In this document: one piece after another, positions 26,458 to 35,884 of the stretch | Numbering within the stretch: position 1 is the first letter of the stretch | Layout: each line of letters starts with the position of its first letter | DNA from: Crocosphaera watsonii WH 8501 | GTDB lineage: Bacteria; Cyanobacteriota; Cyanobacteriia; Cyanobacteriales; Microcystaceae | Assembly: GCF_000167195.1 (NCBI RefSeq) | Contig: NZ_AADV02000001.1 | Location: forward strand, 656,108 to 720,107 | Length of the DNA stretch: 64,000 nucleotides | Direction of reading: 5' to 3' | Made by a program: the position numbers and the translations under genes | The notes under the pieces: model-generated | Databases searched by the model: none | The model's input: the letters and a program-made list of their open reading frames with translations, nothing else | What the model was told of the DNA's origin: nothing

Positions 26458-27676
26458 GACCTCTTGCAAAAGTTTTTCGTGGTATAATAAAAGATTATTC
26501 ATTTTTTGCATAGCCACCATTGGTAAAGCGATCGCACTCTCATAGTGGCGATCGCCTGAACCCCAAAAATCAATTAAGTTTTAAAACAAGAATCGTTGTA
26601 TAATTATTAAAGATAACTATTCAGCTAAGAAAATTGATTTGATAATGAAATATTGGCAAGTTAAAAAGTTAAAAGAGACCGAATTCAAGCGTTTGACAGG
26701 AGTAAAAAAAAACTTTCAGAGTGATGGTTCGCACTGTCAAAGCTTATCTAAAAAGAAAAAAGAAACCCGGACGTAAACCAAAATTAATAGTTGAAGACCA
26801 CATTCTCATAATGCTTGAGTATTTAAGAGAATATAGGACTTATTACCATATTAGTCTAACGTGGAAAATGTCCGAATCTAACGTTTGTCGCATTGTCCAT
26901 AAAATCGAAAATATATTAATAAAATCTCGTCAATTTCGACTACCTGGAAAGAAAGAATTATGGAAAACGAATTATCAAGAGGAAATGGTAGTAATGGATG
27001 TCATGGAAAGTCAAATTGAAAGGACGAAAAAACGACAAAAACAGTTTTATAGTGGAAAACAAAGAGAACATACTTTAAAAACACAAATAGTCATTCAACA
27101 GAAAACTGGTCAAATTGTATGCCTAGTCAACGGAAAAGGAAAAACTCATGATTTTAAACTATTTAAAAACAGTGGGGTCAAATTTGGGACGTCAATAAAA
27201 GTTCTTGCTGATAAAGGCTATCAAGGAATAGGAAAAATTCATCAATTAAGTGAAACCCCCATCAAGAAAAAGAAAGGGAAGAAGTTAAGCCAAGAGGAGA
27301 AAAAATATAATCGGCAACTAAATCGATTAAGAATCACAGTCGAACATATAAATCGTCGCTTAAAAATCTTTAAAATCCTTTCTTATCCTTATCGAAATCG
27401 TGGTAAGAGATTCGGATTAAGAGCCAACTTAATAGCTGGACTTCATAACTACGATTTGGCTAATTAATTTGTAAAAAAAATCTATTTAATCTCTAGTGGG
27501 TTGAGCTTTTTATCATTAGCTTAACTGTTTTAAGCAGCCTATTTTTAATGATTTTGTGTAGAAGCGATCGCTCTTATCTCAATTATTCAAAAATTATCAG
27601 ATATTTTGTACATCTGAGCAAGTTAAATTGGCAAAAAAATAGCCTTTAACTATAGCATAAAATATTTTTGCAAGAG
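26458..27676 (+). mobile_element. IS5-type element, copy 1
   Basis: The termini are ACCTCTTGCAAAA-like on the left and TTTTGCAAGAG on the right. A nearly identical copy in the same orientation lies at 55246-56378. The left flank is the cheA fragment. The right flank joins directly to the inner part of an IS630-type element whose own left end is found beside copy 2. Confidence 0.85.
26645..27467 (+). CDS. IS5-family transposase, two frames joined at an A9 run
   Basis: A first frame from ATG 26645 (MKYWQVKKLKETEFKRLTGV) overlaps a second that begins before GTG 26721 and runs to 27467. Aligned to family members they form one protein of about 270 residues, with LTGVKKTF at the join. The join falls on nine A at 26704-26712, and copy 2 has the same nine A. 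This suggests slippage on the run rather than decay. The DDE core shows VVMDVMESQIER (first D), VLADKGYQGI (second D) and RITVEHINRRLK (E). Confidence 0.8.
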
Positions 27677-28651
27677 TTTTTTTGAGATGAAAGCCTATTC
27701 TGTTGACCTCAGACAAAAAATTATTGATGTTTATAATGAAGAGAATCTATCTCAACGTCAATTAGCCAAACAATTCCATGTAGCTAAAAGCTTTATCCAA
27801 AAATTGCTTAAACAATATCGACAAACAGGAAATCTTGCTCCACTTAAACGAAGGAAACAAACACCTACAAAACTTAATTTAAAACAATTAAAAGTTCTCG
27901 AAGAGTTAGTCAAAACTAACAATGATGCGACTCTAGAAGAACTTCGTAAGCAATTCATAGCGACCACAGGAATTATCATTAGTCGTTCAACAGTAGATAG
28001 AATGTTGCATCGTTTGAATTTGACTTTAAAAAAAAAACACTGCATCCAACGGAAAAAGGGAGTGAAAAAGTCCAACAGCAAAGATTAGAATTCTGGGAGA
28101 CTATTCAGAAAATACTAGCTAAAGACCTGGTTTTTCTAGATGAATCGGGAGTAAATTTAGCTTTAATCCGCTTATGTGCTAGGTCTGAGAAAGGACAAAG
28201 AGCTTATGGACAAAGACCATCAAAACGAGGGATGAATGTATCTATTATAGGTGCAATGACTTTGAATGGTATTGTTGCTCAATCTAGTCTAATGGGAGGA
28301 ACTGATGCACTCACTTTTGAAGCATTTATTTCTCAAAAATTAGTCCCCAAACTGTGGAAAGGAGCTTGTGTAATCATGGATAATTGTTCTATTCACAAGG
28401 GAAAAAAAATTAGGTCTTTAATCGAAAAAGCTGGAGCTAAGTTACTCTATCTTCCTACTTATTCTCCCGATTTTAATCCCATTGAGAATTGTTGGTCAAA
28501 GCTTAAAAGTATTTTACGTCACATTGGTGCAAGAACATATCCTGATTTAGCAAAGGCTATTGAATCTGCTTTCAACCAAATCTCTCGATATGATATTCGT
28601 AACTGGCTTATTCATTGTTGTTACTGTACCTCACTAGACTGAGAAACGCTA
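27677..28651 (+). mobile_element. IS630-type element lacking its left end
   Basis: The right terminus GTACCTCACTAGACTGAG...CGCTATA mirrors the left terminus at 55109 (TATAGCATTTCCCAGGCTAG). The left 140 bases are missing here because the IS5 copy 1 is joined just before the transposase start. Confidence 0.8.
27687..28642 (+). CDS. IS630-family transposase, two frames joined at an A10 run
   Basis: The first frame (MKAYSVDLRQKIIDVYNEENLSQ, helix-turn-helix) ends at 28088. The second carries the catalytic domain: VFLDESGVNL, VIMDNCSIHKG and YSPDFNPIENCW hold the three DDE positions. A minus-one shift on the ten A at 28028-28037 joins LTLKKK to TLHPTEKGSE and gives the usual 320-residue enzyme. 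The truncated copy at 43.0-43.9 kb has the same A10. A programmed shift is the simplest reading, as proposed for other IS630 members. Confidence 0.82.
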
Positions 28652-28833
28652 TAAAATTTTTCAACCCCTTCAGGAACGCCCAGAATAAAACACGGTGTTA
28701 AGGATTTAACAGTGTTAAATCCCTACGAGAGTGTATTTGTAGGGACATAATATTATTATGTCCTAGTCAGTTCTCATATATCATTCGGTGATTGCTATAT
28801 TTGACGAAAAATTATGTTTTTTTTCAATTCAAT

Positions 28834-29388
28834 TCATTGGTTAAAAGTTTGATAACGTTGAACCAGTGTAGGCGTTTGCTCTTTTAGTCTGTCTAGTAGG
28901 TCTAATATTGTTAATTTGGGCTTTTTTTTACCTTTAACTTGAGTTCTTAAAACATCGACCATTGTTTCTGGCGATAAATCCCATAAAAATGTTAGAAATG
29001 TATCAGCACTTTGCGCTTCTACTCTAAATTGGTTTAAGGAAGATTCGGGAAAATGTTTTAAGTTATCGCTAACAATTACTTGTGCTTTGGCAATTAAGGC
29101 CGCCGCTAAAACATGACGATCGCCTTCGTGATTATCCATACAGGGAATTAATTTAGGTGTGACGGGGATCATCGCTTCAGGAAAGGCTTTATTCACCAAT
29201 TTATACAGAGAATCTGCTTTTTGAGGAGTTATTCTTTCATCTTTGATTAGGTTGCCAAATGCACCTTCTAATATTTCTTCTGTCCAATAGGGTTGATAAA
29301 GTCCTGCTTCAGCAGCACAGAGCAAGGTATCTCGTAAATACATGGGGTAAAGTACACAAGAGTCGAGAACAACAGCAAAAACTGTCAT
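28834..29388 (-). CDS. PIN-domain toxin (VapC-like)
   Basis: This 184-residue PIN-domain protein starts MTVFAVVLDSCVLYP, whose aspartate is the first metal ligand. Further acidic residues are in GAFGNLIKDER, EGDRHVLAAALIAKA and IVSDNLKHFP. PIN toxins are Mg-dependent RNases. The C-terminal 60 residues (LWDLSPETMVDVLRTQ onward) extend beyond the short VapC form. ATG 29388 directly follows the stop of the partner gene (TAAATG), so the two are coupled. Confidence 0.82.
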   Translation of the reverse strand: MTVFAVVLDSCVLYPMYLRDTLLCAAEAGLYQPYWTEEILEGAFGNLIKDERITPQKADSLYKLVNKAFPEAMIPVTPKLIPCMDNHEGDRHVLAAALIAKAQVIVSDNLKHFPESSLNQFRVEAQSADTFLTFLWDLSPETMVDVLRTQVKGKKKPKLTILDLLDRLKEQTPTLVQRYQTFNQ

Positions 29389-29859
29389 TTATCCTTTCTC
29401 CTGACTTTCTGCTCTTTCTACTTCATAAAACCCTAATTCTTGACTTTCTTCTATTAATTGCGCTAAGGTTTGTCTGCGATCGCTGTCTCGTTTGGTTTTA
29501 TAAGCGAGAATATCTTCAACTTTTATCCGTCGATGAGTTCCAATCAAAATATAAGGAATTTCTTGATTATCTAAAAGGGTATAAAGATAAGGACGAGAAA
29601 TGTTGAGCAAATTAGCCGCTTCTTGAGTAGTAAGACAATGATCTTGGGGAACGAGAGTAACGCCTTTTCCTTGAGCGAGTAAGGAGGTTACTTGTCGCAA
29701 AATTTGGTAAATTGACTCTGGTAAAAAAACTTCTTCCCCATCTACACCGACTAACTTAGGATGGGCATTTTCTAAGAGTTCTTCTAGGCGCAAAAGGTCA
29801 GTATTTTCTAAATTCGTCTCAAATACGGGCAAATTTGACTCTTTTACTTTTTCTTTCAT
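29389..29859 (-). CDS. Excisionase-type HTH antitoxin partner
   Basis: This 156-residue protein has an excisionase/MerR-like helix-turn-helix near residues 75-125 (LTTQEAANLLNISRPYLYTLL...IGTHRRIKVEDILAYK). An acidic N-terminal region includes LVGVDGEEVFLPESIYQILRQV. Its direct coupling to a downstream PIN gene identifies it as the probable antitoxin and autorepressor. This HTH-PIN arrangement is frequent in cyanobacteria and on plasmids. Confidence 0.75.
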   Translation of the reverse strand: MKEKVKESNLPVFETNLENTDLLRLEELLENAHPKLVGVDGEEVFLPESIYQILRQVTSLLAQGKGVTLVPQDHCLTTQEAANLLNISRPYLYTLLDNQEIPYILIGTHRRIKVEDILAYKTKRDSDRRQTLAQLIEESQELGFYEVERAESQEKG

Positions 29860-29979
29860 TGTTCTGATTTCCTGCCTAACTGTAATAAGTGTAACAGATA
29901 AATCTTTGTCCCGTAAAGGTAAGGTAACTAAACCTTAATTATACCCTTTTCATTAAGTGAGACTACAGATGTTAACGTT

Positions 29980-30007
29980 GTAGGGGTCAACGGCCGTTGA
30001 CCCCTAC
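29980..30007. repeat. Perfect 28-bp palindrome GTAGGGGTCAACGG
   Basis: The 14-base arm GTAGGGGTCAACGG is followed directly by its exact complement. It is a longer form of the repeat at 6543-6566 and sits upstream of the toxin-antitoxin operon. Confidence 0.8.
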
Positions 30008-30069
30008 TTTGAATGTGTAGCTTAACTTTAGGAAACTGGTATTACAATGGTTTGTAACCAGCAAATACA

Positions 30070-30276
30070 TCACACAAACTCGATTTCACTACGGTTATCA
30101 TAAACGGTTTTTAAACACTCTTCAAAATCCTCTCCTTTCCATGTTCCTGTGTGTCTTAATATTGATTTTCCTGAACGGGGACGCAAAAGAGTTAAAGATT
30201 TTTCTTCTACCTCAGCTAATAATCCTTCTTCTTCTAAGAAATCATCAAAACTACTGCCTAAATGTTCACTTTTCAT
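30070..30276 (-). CDS. Small antitoxin-like protein, 68 aa
   Basis: The first 22 residues (MKSEHLGSSFDDFLEEEGLL) look like the start of HigA-type regulators. The rest (SILRHTGTWKGEDFEECLKTVYDNRSEIEF) resembles the tail of small VapB-like antitoxins. The join between the two halves may reflect a recombination. No toxin gene is attached. It could also be a decayed remnant; the family is not certain. Confidence 0.45.
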   Translation of the reverse strand: MKSEHLGSSFDDFLEEEGLLAEVEEKSLTLLRPRSGKSILRHTGTWKGEDFEECLKTVYDNRSEIEFV

Positions 30277-30318
30277 AAGATTTCTTGCTTTTATTTTTTT
30301 GAGTGTTTTCTTGACGTT

Positions 30319-30642
30319 TTATGATAGCATTAATTCCATGTCTGGACATTGAAAAGCTAAAATAATATCATCTTCAGAAATGTCCATATTAATCAATTCA
30401 TCAGTAATGCCTCTTTCCATGCCATCATATTCTATGTATACTTTTCCTTGTTCAATAGTAATATAAATTAGATTACCTCTAATCCTTTTTTCTCTATCCC
30501 AACCTACCTGCATTAAGGCATAATGATCTCTTTGTTGATCCAAAACGGGATCAAGGCGAATTTTCCCATGAGAAGGTCTAAATTGTGCATATTTAAGAAT
30601 TAATTCCGCAATAATTTGGCGATATTTGTTTAATTTATCCAT
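30319..30642 (-). CDS. xisI: XisI-family protein (fdxN element excision controlling factor)
   Basis: This 107-residue protein has the XisI pattern: MDKLNKYRQIIAELILKYA, followed by QRDHYALMQVGWD, VYIEYDGMERGITDELI and DIILAFQCPDME. In heterocyst formers XisI works with XisH and XisF in developmental DNA excision. In unicellular species the family is abundant with no known role. The usual xisH neighbour is absent. Confidence 0.88.
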   Translation of the reverse strand: MDKLNKYRQIIAELILKYAQFRPSHGKIRLDPVLDQQRDHYALMQVGWDREKRIRGNLIYITIEQGKVYIEYDGMERGITDELINMDISEDDIILAFQCPDMELMLS

Positions 30643-30754
30643 TGTTGTACCTCCTGTTATATTACGTTAATAACTATTAGGTTTAATGGTAGTTGTTCAA
30701 TGACTAACTCTCCTAATGGTTCACTGAATATTTCCTCTTTCATTTGTTGAGTAA

Positions 30755-30771
30755 GGTGGGCATTGCCCACC
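30755..30771. repeat. GGTGGGCA hairpin
   Basis: Eight-base perfect arms surround one base. It is related to the repeat at 1635-1693. Nearby, 30813-30843 holds a tandem run of TTATCCATTA-type units at the 3' end of the methyltransferase gene. Confidence 0.6.
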
Positions 30772-30847
30772 CTACAAAAAGATTTTACAACTTTATATAA
30801 AATATGAGGTTATTATCCATTATCCATTATCCATTATCCATTATTAA

Positions 30848-33800
30848 TTACTCTAACCTTTTCTCGAAGACTTCCCACGCTACGGTATAGTCTTCTTCTC
30901 TGTCACACAGGGTAAAGGGTGCTTGATATGTGATAGTGCGTTCTATGGGTCCGTTGGGCATGGTATCATCTAGGATGGTGCGTTGGACTGTCCCTGATGT
31001 CATGTCTTTGATGTCATTCCAGCCGATGGGTTCGCCTTTTTTGGGGTTGGCGTTACGGGGGAAACCTACACCCACTAAGCCTTTACTATTATTGGTGAAG
31101 ACGATGCGTCCATTGATGTCATACCAGGTGTCTTTCTCATATTGACGCATGACGGGGAACTGTACTCGATAAATGGTGATTAGTTCATCTAGGGTTAATC
31201 CTAATGCCATTGCTGCGAGTACGTCTATCTCTACTAATGCTTGTCTTCTCTCGTAATCTGTCCGTAAGGCGTTGTTTCTTTGCCATTTTGGGGTTAGATT
31301 AGCAAAAAAGTTCTGATTTAAGCGTTTATTGTTTTCTTCTGTGGGCGATCGCTCAGGGGTAAAGGTAGCCCATTTATCTTGATTATAGTCTGGGGTGTAG
31401 CTGGTTTCCCATAACTCAGCGTAATGGGTGGTGAGACAAGTTAGGGTTAAACAGCGAATAATTAAGGCACTATCATATTTTATACCGTAAATAATGGGAA
31501 AATCGTCTAATGTTTGATGTAAATCTGTTCTACCTGTTAATTTAACTAAAAAATCATAAGGAATAGAAGAAGTTAAAGCACTAAATATTAAAAATTTTGA
31601 TTGTAATTTATTGATAAAAGCATAACTTCTTACATTATTAATATGAGCGGTATTTTTAGGAATAATTGTATTGATTAAAGTTCTTTCTCGATTAGGACCT
31701 AACCTATCCCGAAAAACTAATCTATAGTATTCTGTGACTTTCTTTTCTTTTATTTCTTTATCTTCAACCCAAGGAACAGTAGGAACACGGTTAATATATT
31801 CTATTTCATCACAAGCAGGAATATAATTAGTATGGGGTAAATAATCATCAGGAATATTAGTTAAATCAATAACATCATAAGCCCGGTTACTTTTACAAAT
31901 TTGTCTCGGTGTTTTATTAAAAGGGTTTCCTACAAAAAAATGTGGACCCGATAAAATCCATTGCTTAGAATCTTTCGAAAAACAAGTATTTCGCTTAATT
32001 TTTCCATCTTTTTCAGCATTAGTTTCATTCCACATTGCTATAGAGAAATATTCGCCTTGTAAATCACCTAAACGTTGTTTTTGATTCGCAAACTTATCTA
32101 ATATAGTTAATAGTTGTTGAGAATGAATAGCAGGTAATCTTGCTTGTAATGCTGGTGTATTTTCTTGATCATAAAGAGTTGCAAATAGTTGTAAATCATC
32201 TTCACTAACGCTAAGAATTCTATCTATATGTCCTTCGATATTCCATTTATTTTCATCATTTTTAATTCCTCCTACTTTTCCTTGTCCATTATGTTCAAAA
32301 CATTGATCAACTGTTATCGGAGTAAATAAGTTAGAAATATTATCAAAACAAATTTGTCTTGAACTTTGACCATAAATATTAAAACTATATTTTATGCTAT
32401 TAGGTACATCTTTAAAAAGCATTAATTCATTAACAAATTGAAAATGATACTTTAAACGGGGATAAATAGCTTCTCTAAAACTACCACCTTTAGGATTATC
32501 ATAATTACTCTCTTGATGAATTAAACCTTGTACACCTGTTTGACTAGAAAATTGCCAACCTTGAGGGATAAAACACTTATATAAATTAGTGTTAACCCCT
32601 TTTAATAGAGGATAATTCTGATAAGCATTGAAAAAGTTTTGTGACCCATCAAAACCTTCATATACATTAAAGTAATCAGAAAATAACTGAGGATATTCTG
32701 TAAAAACTTCCTCTCTTAACTTACTTTGCTTACTAGAAGAAAACTTGCGTAAAATAAATAAAGGTTCAGCATCCCCTAATACATCCCCTTCACTCCATTT
32801 TACCTTAATCCAAGGGGGGTTTCCTAAGAATAAATCAAACCCTCCATTATCGGCAAAAATATCAGCAAACTCTAATTCCCAATGAAAAAAGCGTTTTTCT
32901 TCCGCAATTTTTGCCACCAATGCTAATCTAGGGAAACGCTCAATAATCTTATCTAAATTAACTAAACCATATTCTTTTACCCACTTTTGGATCTCATTAT
33001 CCCTATCGGTTTCAGGAAATAAAGGTAACTCTGGTTCCACATCAAAGATCATTTCCATTTCCCCTAAAATAACCCCAATTTCTAAATAAAATTCGTTACG
33101 AGTGGGTAATAAATCAGCTTTTTCTATCTTCCAAAACCATAACGCACACCAATAGTCCATGACAAATTTTAAGCGACGATACGCACTAGAATTTCCTACT
33201 CCTTCTGATAACTTTTCCTGTTGATATATTTTATCCTTCATCTGTAAAGAAGTTTCTGTTAATACTTCTGTTTCTTCTTGTCCCCAAATAGATAACGGAT
33301 CAGTGGTACGTTTTCTTAACTTTCGTAACTCCTTAGTATGACGCATCCATAACTCATCAATGCGTTGGGATAACTCGATTAATTTCTCTATTTCATAATC
33401 ACTATAAACTTCTTTGATAAACTCCTTTTGCCAATTTTTAATCAAGTCAATGTTATCTTTAGCTAAAGACTTAATCACCTTATCCGTATAATTGGCCATA
33501 CCTGGATCGGGTAACAAAAAATGATAAATAGAATCTTTTAAAAAGGATGTCTCCCACCCTTTATTCCCTTCTCCCTTTTCACTACTAACTGATGACTGTT
33601 TACTACTAACTGATAACTGTTCCTCATTTTCTGATAACTTTTCACCGATAACTGATAACTGTTCACTGTTCACTGATGACTGATAACTGTTAACGGGTTC
33701 ATGTTCATACCAATAATTACCTTTTTTATGCTTCTTACTAACAGGAATTAAAGACTTATGATAAACTTGTCGCCTAGCACCAATCAAAGAATTTCCGCAG

Positions 33801-35884
33801 TGTAACTGATTACCAAACCAAGGAATAAACGCATCTCCTTTTTCTGGAGTATAAATACAATTCAACCAAATAGAAACCTCTGCCAACTCCATCGCTATCG
33901 GGTTTAAATCAATCCCCACCACATTCCTATCTGCTAAATACATCTTAACCTTTTGTCTTTCCAACTGATACAGATCATGAGGTATTCTTTTCCCTAACTC
34001 ATCCTGTTTTAAATCTAAATATTTCTCTGATAACTGATTAATTGCCTCATTCAAAAACGCAGCACTTCCCATGGCCGGTTCACATATTTTTAACCCTAAA
34101 ATATCATCTGCTGTCTTATCCTTTAACAACTCCTTCAACGTATATTTAACCAAACATTTCGTTAACGACTCAGGAGTATAATAAGAAGCAGAATTTTGGC
34201 GATCGCGTCCAGCTAACCGATAAATAAACGTCCCTTTGGGATGACATTTCGGGGTGCCATCTTCATTAAATACCCGTTCCTCGTCACTATACTTATCTAA
34301 ATCAGCCAATTTCACAAAATAACCCACCTTTAACGCATCAGGATTATCATCACCCGCCTTTTTCACCTCATATAAATCCTCCTCCGCAAAAAAGCCCCGA
34401 AAACAGAGCAACGCTTCATAAACCGACCCCAACTGGTTAATCCCTAACTGTGCATAAGAAATACGTCCCCGACGCTTCCCCTTACCCTCCCGTGATAAAG
34501 ACATCAACTCGATCACCCGTCGTAACACCCCATTGCGAAACTTCACCCGATTTAACAATTTAGTGCGCTCTGGGTCAAATAAATGACTTTTTAGAGGTGA
34601 AAGCTCAAACGTATTGTGTAACGTGGGTTCTTGTGTCGCTAACACATCTAATTGAGAAGCCTTGGTATCAGGATAACCCTGCCAAATTAAGCCAAATAAC
34701 TTACTGAGAGACAAATCAAGAAAATAACCCTCACTATCCTCACTGGTGCGTAACTCTGCTTGTTCGAGGTCCCGTAAAAACTCTAAACTATACCCCTCCC
34801 GATAAATCTCCGCATTCATGGGTGCATATCCCAACTCCTGACGCGCTTCGATATAGAAGAGAAACAATAAACGGTACATATAACGTAAACATTCCACCGT
34901 TAACTGTTCCTCATCCAAATGTCCCTTAAATACCCCTTCCCTACGCTTATGTTGTAAATACCAAACGGCCTCATTCCCCAATAACTCAATAGACTCTCGT
35001 AGTGCGTATTTCAAGTCATCCGACACCGCAAACGCATGACGATGGGAATTTTCATCCAACTGGTCTAAAAATACCGTTCCTTCCGTGGGACAAGTATGCT
35101 CTCGATGGAGTAAAGTAGCGATCGCCAATAACGTCTCAGACTCCTTCCGTCCTAAAATTTCCCCTAAGTCAAACCGTAGAAAACGAGAACTATTCCACTT
35201 AAAGCGATCGATCAACACCACCTGATATAAACTTACCAACATCACCCAACGAGGGGGATCATCCAAAGCAAAGATCCAATCAGAAACCACTTCCTCTAAG
35301 GTTAATTCCGTGAGAGCATTTTCCTTAATGTGGTCCCCAGATAAGGAAGTTTGGGGAGAGGGGGGAGTGTGGGAGGTGTGGGTAGTGATAAAATCTTGTT
35401 CTGTCGTCTTAGGTTGTAGAATAGGTGTTATATGAGGACAAGACTGCTGAAATTGACAATTATTTAAGGATAAATCCAATAAATCAATAGCTTCTGTCTC
35501 CTCTGGTAACACTTCCACCACCCATAACCAAGGAGAACCATTATTTTTAACCACTTCTCCAATAATAGGTAATACCGCTTCATCTTCCAACGGTTTAACT
35601 TGGGGGAAAAACTTATACCCCAACACCTCCAAAAATTGGCTTAACCATTGCTGCTGTAATAATAAACGCTCTGGGGCCTGATCTTCCGCTTCCCATTGAT
35701 TTAATGCACGAAAATAGGTTTTTGTCAAGGAACCTAAACGCTCTGGAGGTGTTTTGTCTTCCGATGCTGTTGCTTGTTCCTTCCATCGTTTGGCCACCTC
35801 TTTAAGATCATCAGTGAGGATAGCATCAAGATAATGATGAGAATAGAACTCGTTAGCGTTGGTAATACCTGTTAGTTGACCCAT
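30848..35884 (-). CDS. Eco57I-like adenine DNA methyltransferase, 1678 aa (DrmMI-like)
   Basis: This very large protein has an Eco57I-type N6-adenine methyltransferase core. The AdoMet-binding motif EPAMGSAAFL is near residue 605, and the catalytic NPPW is at about 1022-1025 in DLFLGNPPWIKV. Some 600 residues precede the core, and a long C-terminal part probably recognises the target. No PD-(D/E)xK nuclease is evident at the N-terminus, so it may be a modification or BREX/DISARM-type methylase rather than a cutter. Class 1 DISARM has such a methylase (DrmMI) beside a SNF2 helicase (DrmD), as here. Residues about 729-770 are encoded by an inserted repeat. Confidence 0.8.
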   Translation of the reverse strand: MGQLTGITNANEFYSHHYLDAILTDDLKEVAKRWKEQATASEDKTPPERLGSLTKTYFRALNQWEAEDQAPERLLLQQQWLSQFLEVLGYKFFPQVKPLEDEAVLPIIGEVVKNNGSPWLWVVEVLPEETEAIDLLDLSLNNCQFQQSCPHITPILQPKTTEQDFITTHTSHTPPSPQTSLSGDHIKENALTELTLEEVVSDWIFALDDPPRWVMLVSLYQVVLIDRFKWNSSRFLRFDLGEILGRKESETLLAIATLLHREHTCPTEGTVFLDQLDENSHRHAFAVSDDLKYALRESIELLGNEAVWYLQHKRREGVFKGHLDEEQLTVECLRYMYRLLFLFYIEARQELGYAPMNAEIYREGYSLEFLRDLEQAELRTSEDSEGYFLDLSLSKLFGLIWQGYPDTKASQLDVLATQEPTLHNTFELSPLKSHLFDPERTKLLNRVKFRNGVLRRVIELMSLSREGKGKRRGRISYAQLGINQLGSVYEALLCFRGFFAEEDLYEVKKAGDDNPDALKVGYFVKLADLDKYSDEERVFNEDGTPKCHPKGTFIYRLAGRDRQNSASYYTPESLTKCLVKYTLKELLKDKTADDILGLKICEPAMGSAAFLNEAINQLSEKYLDLKQDELGKRIPHDLYQLERQKVKMYLADRNVVGIDLNPIAMELAEVSIWLNCIYTPEKGDAFIPWFGNQLHCGNSLIGARRQVYHKSLIPVSKKHKKGNYWYEHEPVNSYQSSVNSEQLSVIGEKLSENEEQLSVSSKQSSVSSEKGEGNKGWETSFLKDSIYHFLLPDPGMANYTDKVIKSLAKDNIDLIKNWQKEFIKEVYSDYEIEKLIELSQRIDELWMRHTKELRKLRKRTTDPLSIWGQEETEVLTETSLQMKDKIYQQEKLSEGVGNSSAYRRLKFVMDYWCALWFWKIEKADLLPTRNEFYLEIGVILGEMEMIFDVEPELPLFPETDRDNEIQKWVKEYGLVNLDKIIERFPRLALVAKIAEEKRFFHWELEFADIFADNGGFDLFLGNPPWIKVKWSEGDVLGDAEPLFILRKFSSSKQSKLREEVFTEYPQLFSDYFNVYEGFDGSQNFFNAYQNYPLLKGVNTNLYKCFIPQGWQFSSQTGVQGLIHQESNYDNPKGGSFREAIYPRLKYHFQFVNELMLFKDVPNSIKYSFNIYGQSSRQICFDNISNLFTPITVDQCFEHNGQGKVGGIKNDENKWNIEGHIDRILSVSEDDLQLFATLYDQENTPALQARLPAIHSQQLLTILDKFANQKQRLGDLQGEYFSIAMWNETNAEKDGKIKRNTCFSKDSKQWILSGPHFFVGNPFNKTPRQICKSNRAYDVIDLTNIPDDYLPHTNYIPACDEIEYINRVPTVPWVEDKEIKEKKVTEYYRLVFRDRLGPNRERTLINTIIPKNTAHINNVRSYAFINKLQSKFLIFSALTSSIPYDFLVKLTGRTDLHQTLDDFPIIYGIKYDSALIIRCLTLTCLTTHYAELWETSYTPDYNQDKWATFTPERSPTEENNKRLNQNFFANLTPKWQRNNALRTDYERRQALVEIDVLAAMALGLTLDELITIYRVQFPVMRQYEKDTWYDINGRIVFTNNSKGLVGVGFPRNANPKKGEPIGWNDIKDMTSGTVQRTILDDTMPNGPIERTITYQAPFTLCDREEDYTVAWEVFEKRLE
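33580..33700. repeat. ACTGATAACTGTTCAC-type repeats inside the methyltransferase gene
   Basis: About 120 bases of repeats made from ACTGATAACTGTT-like units are read in frame as NSEQLSVIGEKLSENEEQLS and similar. They lie between the methylase motifs I and IV. Such repeats are common between genes in cyanobacteria; here one is tolerated inside a protein as a hydrophilic insert. Confidence 0.75.

Noticed and set aside
26461..26520. Start of the cheA fragment at ATG 26520
   Set aside because: These codons are the IS5 terminus; the same bases occur at 55246 beside an unrelated sequence.
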